Source: Solirubrobacterales bacterium
GTDB taxonomy: Bacteria; Actinomycetota; Thermoleophilia; Solirubrobacterales; Solirubrobacteraceae
Assembly (NCBI GenBank): GCA_016215085.1
Contig: JACRMD010000349.1
Span: 1-8,073, forward strand
DNA: 8,073 nt
Direction of reading: 5' to 3'
Shown: positions 5,078 through 8,073 of the stretch, piece after piece
Layout of the letters: every line of letters starts with the position of its first letter
Position numbering within the stretch: position 1 is the stretch's first letter
The notes under the pieces: model-generated
Seen by the model: only the letters and a program-made list of their open reading frames with translations
What the model was told of the DNA's origin: nothing
Databases searched by the model: none
Made by a program: the position numbers and the translations under genes

Positions 5078-5143
5078 CTAGGTCAGCAGGATGATGAGGA
5101 TGATGATCAGGAGGAGCGTGCCAAGACCGATGTACATGGTCAA
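5078..5143 (-). CDS. Possible 19-21 residue single-helix membrane peptide
   Basis: This very short frame reads MYIGLGTLLLIIILIILLT from ATG 5135-5137 to TAG 5078-5080. It is almost entirely Leu/Ile after a Gly-Leu-Gly-Thr start, enough for one membrane-spanning helix. An in-frame TTG two codons upstream (5141-5143) has GGAGGGG (5151-5157 on the plus strand) seven bases before it, an excellent Shine-Dalgarno distance, giving 21 residues; from the ATG the distance is 13. It lies 48 bp downstream of the rhodanese on the same strand and ends just before a hairpin. The opening resembles tiny LGTILLIILI-type bacterial membrane proteins (for example DUF3309), but it lacks their tail, so I assign no family. 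It is supported by RBS, composition and position only. Confidence 0.45.
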   Translation of the reverse strand: MTMYIGLGTLLLIIILIILLT

Positions 5144-5191
5144 CGGCGTACCCCTCCGGACCGGGCGTCACGCCGCGATCCACTCCGGAAT

Positions 5192-5545
5192 CTAGTGCGG
5201 CGCCACGTGGCCGTCGGCGGGCTCGAACGCCCGGCCCTCGGCCTGCCACTGCTCGATGCCGCCGGACATGCTGTAGGCGTCGTAGCCCGCGCGGCGGAAC
5301 GCCTGCGCGGCCATCAGCGAGCGGACGCCGGCGCGGCAGTGGAAGACGACCGGCGCGTCCTTGTCGATGGTGGCGGCCTGCGAGCTGAGGCGCTCGAGCT
5401 CCAGGTGGCGGGCGCCGGGGATGCGCCCGGCCTCCCACTCGTAGGGCTCGCGCACGTCGATCAGCTGCGCGCCGTCCTGGACGCGGCGCTCGGCCTCCTC
5501 GGGGGTGATCTCGATCTCGGGGTCGCTCAAGGGGTGCTCCGTCAT
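5192..5545 (-). CDS. Single-domain rhodanese-like sulfurtransferase
   Basis: This 117-residue cytosolic protein has one rhodanese domain. LIDVREPYEWEAGRIPGARH (28-47) is the conserved domain entrance, and VVFHCRAGVRS (66-76) is the active loop with Cys70, the residue that carries persulfide sulfur. GYDAYSMSGGIEQW (88-101) forms the usual C-terminal motif. Single-domain rhodaneses pass sulfane sulfur from thiosulfate or persulfides to acceptors such as cyanide, thiols or sulfur carriers; the physiological partner here is unknown. The start ATG 5543-5545 has AGAGGA four bases upstream. The gene begins 20 bases after the carboxyltransferase stop on the same strand, suggesting one transcript, although no metabolic link between the two is obvious. 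The C-terminal tail rich in His and acidic residues is unremarkable. Confidence 0.93.
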   Translation of the reverse strand: MTEHPLSDPEIEITPEEAERRVQDGAQLIDVREPYEWEAGRIPGARHLELERLSSQAATIDKDAPVVFHCRAGVRSLMAAQAFRRAGYDAYSMSGGIEQWQAEGRAFEPADGHVAPH

Positions 5546-5565
5546 CGGGTCCTCTGCTCCACAGC

Positions 5566-7128
5566 CTAGGGCCGCAGGCCGCGCGCCTTCGGGCCGGCGT
5601 GCACGTCCTGCGCCACGAGCTCGTGCGCCCGGCCGGCCCACTCGCACAGGATGGGGCGCGTCGCGCGCGGGTCGATGATCTCCTCGACGCTGAAGCGCTC
5701 GGCGGTGCGGAACGGGTCGCGCAGCGGCTGCAGCGCCCGCTCGAGCTCGGCGCGCGCGGCCTCGGGGTCGTCGGCCGCCTCGAGGTGGCGCTTGAAGGCC
5801 GCCTCGATCCCGCCGGCCAGCGGCAGCGAGCCCCAGTCCCCCGACGGCCAGGCGAAGCGCAGGTTCAGCCGCGAGCCGTCGCCGTGCCCGGCGCCCGCGA
5901 CGCCGAAGACCTTGCGCACGAGGATCGAGGCCCACGGCGTCGTCGCCTGGTACACGGCGCTGAGCGCGCGCCCGCCGCGGCGGATCGTGCCGGCCTTCTC
6001 GGCCTCGGTGCCGATGAGGTAGCCCGGGACGTCGACGAAGTTGACGACCGGCAGGCGGAACTGGTCGCAGAGGTCGATGAAGCGCACCTGCTTCTCGGCC
6101 GCGTCGGCCGTGACGCCGCCGCCGTAGTGCTTGGGGTCGCTGGCCAGCACGCCGACCGGGCGGCCGTCGAGGCGCGCCAGCGCGGTGATGACCGAGCCGC
6201 CGAAGCGCCGGCCCACCTCGAAGACCGAGCCGGCGTCGAGCACGAGCTCGAGGACCCGGCGCATGTCGTAGGTGGCGCGCGCCTCGCGCGGCACGATCGA
6301 CAGCAGCTCCTCCTCGCGGCGGTCCGCGCGGTCGGCGGTGGCCGTGATCGGCGGCAGCTCCCAGGCCGAGGTCGGCAGGTAGGAGAGGAAGCGCTTGAGC
6401 TGGGCCAGCGCGTCCTCCTCGTCGGCGGCCTCGTTGTCCACCGCGCCGGCCCTGGTCTGCAGCCGCGCGCCGCCCAGCGCCTCCTTGTCGGGCGACTCGC
6501 CCATCGCGGCGGCGACCAGCGGCGGCCCGGCGACGAACAGCTGGCCGCTGCCCCGCACGATGACGCTGAAGTGGGACATGACCACGCGGGCGGCGCCCAG
6601 GCCCGCGCACGGCCCGAGCGCGGCCGCGACGACCGGCACGCGGCTGAGGTTCGCGGCGACCAGGTCGAAGCCCGGCAGCGGCGGCACGTACGAGAACCCC
6701 ATGTCGAGCAGCGACTTGACCGAGCCGCCGCCGCCCGTGCCGTCGACGAGGCGCACGAGCGGCAGCCGCAGGTCGTGGGCGGCGCGCTCGGCCCACACGA
6801 ACTTCTCCCAGACCGCGGCGTCGGCGGCCCCGCCGCGGACGGTGAAGTCGTCGGCCTGCACGACCGCGCGGCGCCCGTCGAGCCGGCCGCGGCCGACGAC
6901 GACGTTGGCGGGCAGGAAGTCGGTGAGCTCGTTCTGCTCGTCGTACGTGCCCCGGCCGGCCAGCGCGCCGGTCTCGTGCCACGTGCCGGGGTCGACGAGC
7001 CGCTGCACCCGCTCGCGCACGGTCAGCCGGCCGCTGGCGTGCTGGCGCGCGACGCGCTCCTCGCCGCCCATCCGGTGCGCCAACTCCTCGCGGCGGCGCA
7101 GCTCCTCGAGCTCGGGCTCCCACGTCAT
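5566..7128 (-). CDS. Acyl-CoA carboxylase carboxyltransferase (beta) subunit
   Basis: This 520-residue member of the PccB/AccD/MmdA family moves a carboxyl group between carboxybiotin and an acyl-CoA. The N-terminal half carries VVQADDFTVRGGAADAAVWEK (about 89-109, block only), TGGGGSVKSLLDMGFSYVPP (131-150), LGPCAGLGAARVVMSHFSV (171-189) and LFVAGPPLV with ALGGA (197-221), the acyl-CoA site and oxyanion region. The C-terminal half has FGGSVITALARLDGRPVGV (309-327), NFVDVPGYLIGTEAEKAGTI (363-382) and AVYQATTPWASILVRKVFGV (391-410), the carboxybiotin side. Both crotonase-like halves are complete and the length is normal. No biotin carboxylase or carrier gene is present here, so the partner is elsewhere. 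Substrate (propionyl-, acetyl-, methylcrotonyl- or other acyl-CoA) is not decidable from motifs alone. The start ATG 7126-7128 follows a TAGGGT box by ten bases. The rhodanese follows after 20 bp; a flavoprotein oxidase diverges 39 bp away. Confidence 0.9.
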   Translation of the reverse strand: MTWEPELEELRRREELAHRMGGEERVARQHASGRLTVRERVQRLVDPGTWHETGALAGRGTYDEQNELTDFLPANVVVGRGRLDGRRAVVQADDFTVRGGAADAAVWEKFVWAERAAHDLRLPLVRLVDGTGGGGSVKSLLDMGFSYVPPLPGFDLVAANLSRVPVVAAALGPCAGLGAARVVMSHFSVIVRGSGQLFVAGPPLVAAAMGESPDKEALGGARLQTRAGAVDNEAADEEDALAQLKRFLSYLPTSAWELPPITATADRADRREEELLSIVPREARATYDMRRVLELVLDAGSVFEVGRRFGGSVITALARLDGRPVGVLASDPKHYGGGVTADAAEKQVRFIDLCDQFRLPVVNFVDVPGYLIGTEAEKAGTIRRGGRALSAVYQATTPWASILVRKVFGVAGAGHGDGSRLNLRFAWPSGDWGSLPLAGGIEAAFKRHLEAADDPEAARAELERALQPLRDPFRTAERFSVEEIIDPRATRPILCEWAGRAHELVAQDVHAGPKARGLRP

Positions 7129-7138
7129 GAGGTGCAGG

Positions 7139-7144
7139 ACCCTA
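7139..7144 (-). promoter_or_regulatory. Candidate -10 box for the carboxyltransferase gene
   Basis: On the minus strand this reads TAGGGT, ten bases before the ATG at 7126-7128. The implied leader is only a few bases, and no Shine-Dalgarno sequence is present in between. It sits in the 39-bp gap shared with the divergent oxidase gene. The matching -35 zone would fall inside the start of that oxidase gene. Confidence 0.35.
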
Positions 7145-7155
7145 GTTGCCCGTGC

Positions 7156-7160
7156 GAGGA
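7156..7160 (+). promoter_or_regulatory. Ribosome binding site that sets the oxidase GTG start
   Basis: GAGGA lies seven bases before GTG 7168-7170. No earlier start codon occurs in the same frame back to at least 7141, so this site decides the start of the oxidase gene. Confidence 0.7.
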
Positions 7161-7167
7161 TCCGCCC

Positions 7168-8073
7168 GTGTGGTCGAACTGGTCCGGGGAGCAGACGTGC
7201 GCGCCCGCGCTGGAGGTCCGCGCGCGCAACGTGCTCGAGGTGCAGGAGGCGGTGGCGCGCGCCCGCGACGGCGGCTTCGGCCTGCGGGTCGCCGGGGCGG
7301 GGCACTCCTTCACGCCCGCCGTCCTGACCGAGGGCGTCCTCGTCCACCTCGACGGGCTCACCGGCGTCCTCGACGCCGACCCGTCGTCAGGGCTGGTGAG
7401 GTTCGCCGCGGGCACCACGATCCGCGAGGCCAGCGAGGCCCTCGACCGGCTCGGCCTCGCCTTCGAGAACCTCGGCGACGTCAACGTCCAGACGCTCGCC
7501 GGGGCGACGGCGACGGCGACCCACGGCACCGGCGGCGCGCTGGCGAACATCAGCGCGCAGCTCGAGGAGGTCGAGGTCGTCGGCGCCGACGGCATGCTGC
7601 GCCGCTGCGGCGCCACCGAGGACGCGGACGCGTGGCGGGCCGCCCGGGTGTCGGTCGGCGCGCTGGGGGTCGTCACGGCGGTGACCGTCCGCGCCGTGCC
7701 GGCGTTCACGCTGCGCCGCGTCGACGCGCCCGAGCCGCTGGACGACGTGCTCGACGCGCTGGACGAGCGGGTGGCGGGCGCACCGCACTTCGAGCTGTTC
7801 ACGTTCCCCTACACCAAGGTCGCGCTGACGCGGACCTCGCATCGCGAGGACGGCCCGCCGCGGCCGCCCGGCCGCCTCGGCCGCTGGGTCGAGGACGTCG
7901 CGGTCAACAACCACGTCCTGGGCCTCGTCTCGGGTCTGGGGCGCCGCGTGCCGCCGCTGATCCCCGCGCTCAACCGGGCGGTAACCCGGGCGGCGGGCGG
8001 CGCCGTGCGCGTCGACCGCAGCGACCGCTGCTTCGCCAGCCCGCGCCTGGTCCGCTTCACCGAGATGGAGTAC
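7168..8073 (+). CDS. FAD-linked oxidase, aldonolactone oxidase type (partial, N-terminal 302 residues)
   Basis: The reading frame opens at GTG 7168 and is still open at the window edge. The start MWSNWSGEQTCAPA resembles the beginning of L-gulono-/D-arabinono-1,4-lactone oxidases and related sugar-alcohol oxidases. LRVAGAGHSFTP (39-50) is the FAD pyrophosphate loop; His46 occupies the position that covalently binds FAD in many relatives. GATATATHGTGG (112-123) is the second FAD motif, and SVGALGVVTAVTVRAVP (about 162-178) follows in the usual place. The family oxidises aldonolactones or polyols with O2 or another acceptor; in actinobacteria the true substrate is often unknown. Full-length members have about 420-440 residues, so around 120-140 are missing. 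There is no signal peptide. The gene diverges from the carboxyltransferase across only 39 bp. Confidence 0.9.
   Translation, partial: MWSNWSGEQTCAPALEVRARNVLEVQEAVARARDGGFGLRVAGAGHSFTPAVLTEGVLVHLDGLTGVLDADPSSGLVRFAAGTTIREASEALDRLGLAFENLGDVNVQTLAGATATATHGTGGALANISAQLEEVEVVGADGMLRRCGATEDADAWRAARVSVGALGVVTAVTVRAVPAFTLRRVDAPEPLDDVLDALDERVAGAPHFELFTFPYTKVALTRTSHREDGPPRPPGRLGRWVEDVAVNNHVLGLVSGLGRRVPPLIPALNRAVTRAAGGAVRVDRSDRCFASPRLVRFTEMEY

Noticed and set aside
5164..5174. Small inverted repeat GGCGT-C-ACGCC after the rhodanese
   Set aside because: The one-base loop cannot form a hairpin, the arms are only five bases, and such repeats are frequent at this GC content.
1..8073. CRISPR arrays, tRNA/rRNA genes, insertion sequences, attachment sites
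   Set aside because: I looked for regular direct repeats, tRNA-like arms, transposase motifs and flanking inverted repeats, and found none that hold up.

Overview
The window comes from a very GC-rich bacterium with tightly packed genes, overlapping stops and starts, GTG starts and TANGGT-type -10 boxes. Together with the gene content (SigB/F/G-like sigma factor end, TetR regulator, acyl-CoA ligase, acyl-CoA carboxylase carboxyltransferase, lactone-oxidase-type flavoprotein) this points to an actinobacterium. A Thermoleophilia/Solirubrobacterales-like lineage is my best guess, by inference from style rather than from a marker gene. I saw no phage, transposon, CRISPR or RNA genes. The content is mostly ordinary chromosomal metabolism, and I did not find a clearly new system.

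Layout. Positions 1-101 hold the last 32 codons of a sigma factor running rightward. It converges on a small acidic protein gene (153-455, minus), with a strong hairpin between them. A 93-bp divergent gap (456-548) carries a 26-bp near-perfect palindrome and a TACGGT box. From there a rightward gene set begins: a short-chain dehydrogenase broken by a frameshift (549-1383), a carboxymuconolactone-decarboxylase-fold protein (1380-1934), a TetR regulator (1935-2558) and an AMP-forming acyl-CoA ligase (2568-4034). The ligase overlaps end to end with a leftward family-2 glycosyltransferase (4031-4651) through a shared CTAG. The divergent gap 4652-4797 serves the glycosyltransferase and a cold-shock protein (4798-5001). 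A second hairpin (5034-5058) separates the cold-shock gene from a leftward group: a carboxyltransferase (5566-7128), then a rhodanese (5192-5545), then a possible 19-21 residue membrane peptide (5078-5143). A rightward FAD-dependent oxidase starts at 7168 and runs off the window.

How the genes work together. The dehydrogenase, CMD-fold protein, regulator and ligase abut or overlap and look like one transcription unit for oxidation and CoA-activation of a carboxylic acid or lipid-like compound. The palindrome just upstream is the natural candidate operator for the TetR protein. The ligase may also have its own promoter (TAGGGT six bases before its ATG). The carboxyltransferase needs a biotin carboxylase/carrier subunit encoded elsewhere.

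Most notable points: the palindrome and its partial second copy; a repeated TANGGT box placed so that two mRNAs would be leaderless; the dehydrogenase lesion, which removes about 23 nt and a core strand; a glycosyltransferase that lacks the DxD-type metal motif of its relatives; and two hairpins of identical architecture at convergent gene ends.
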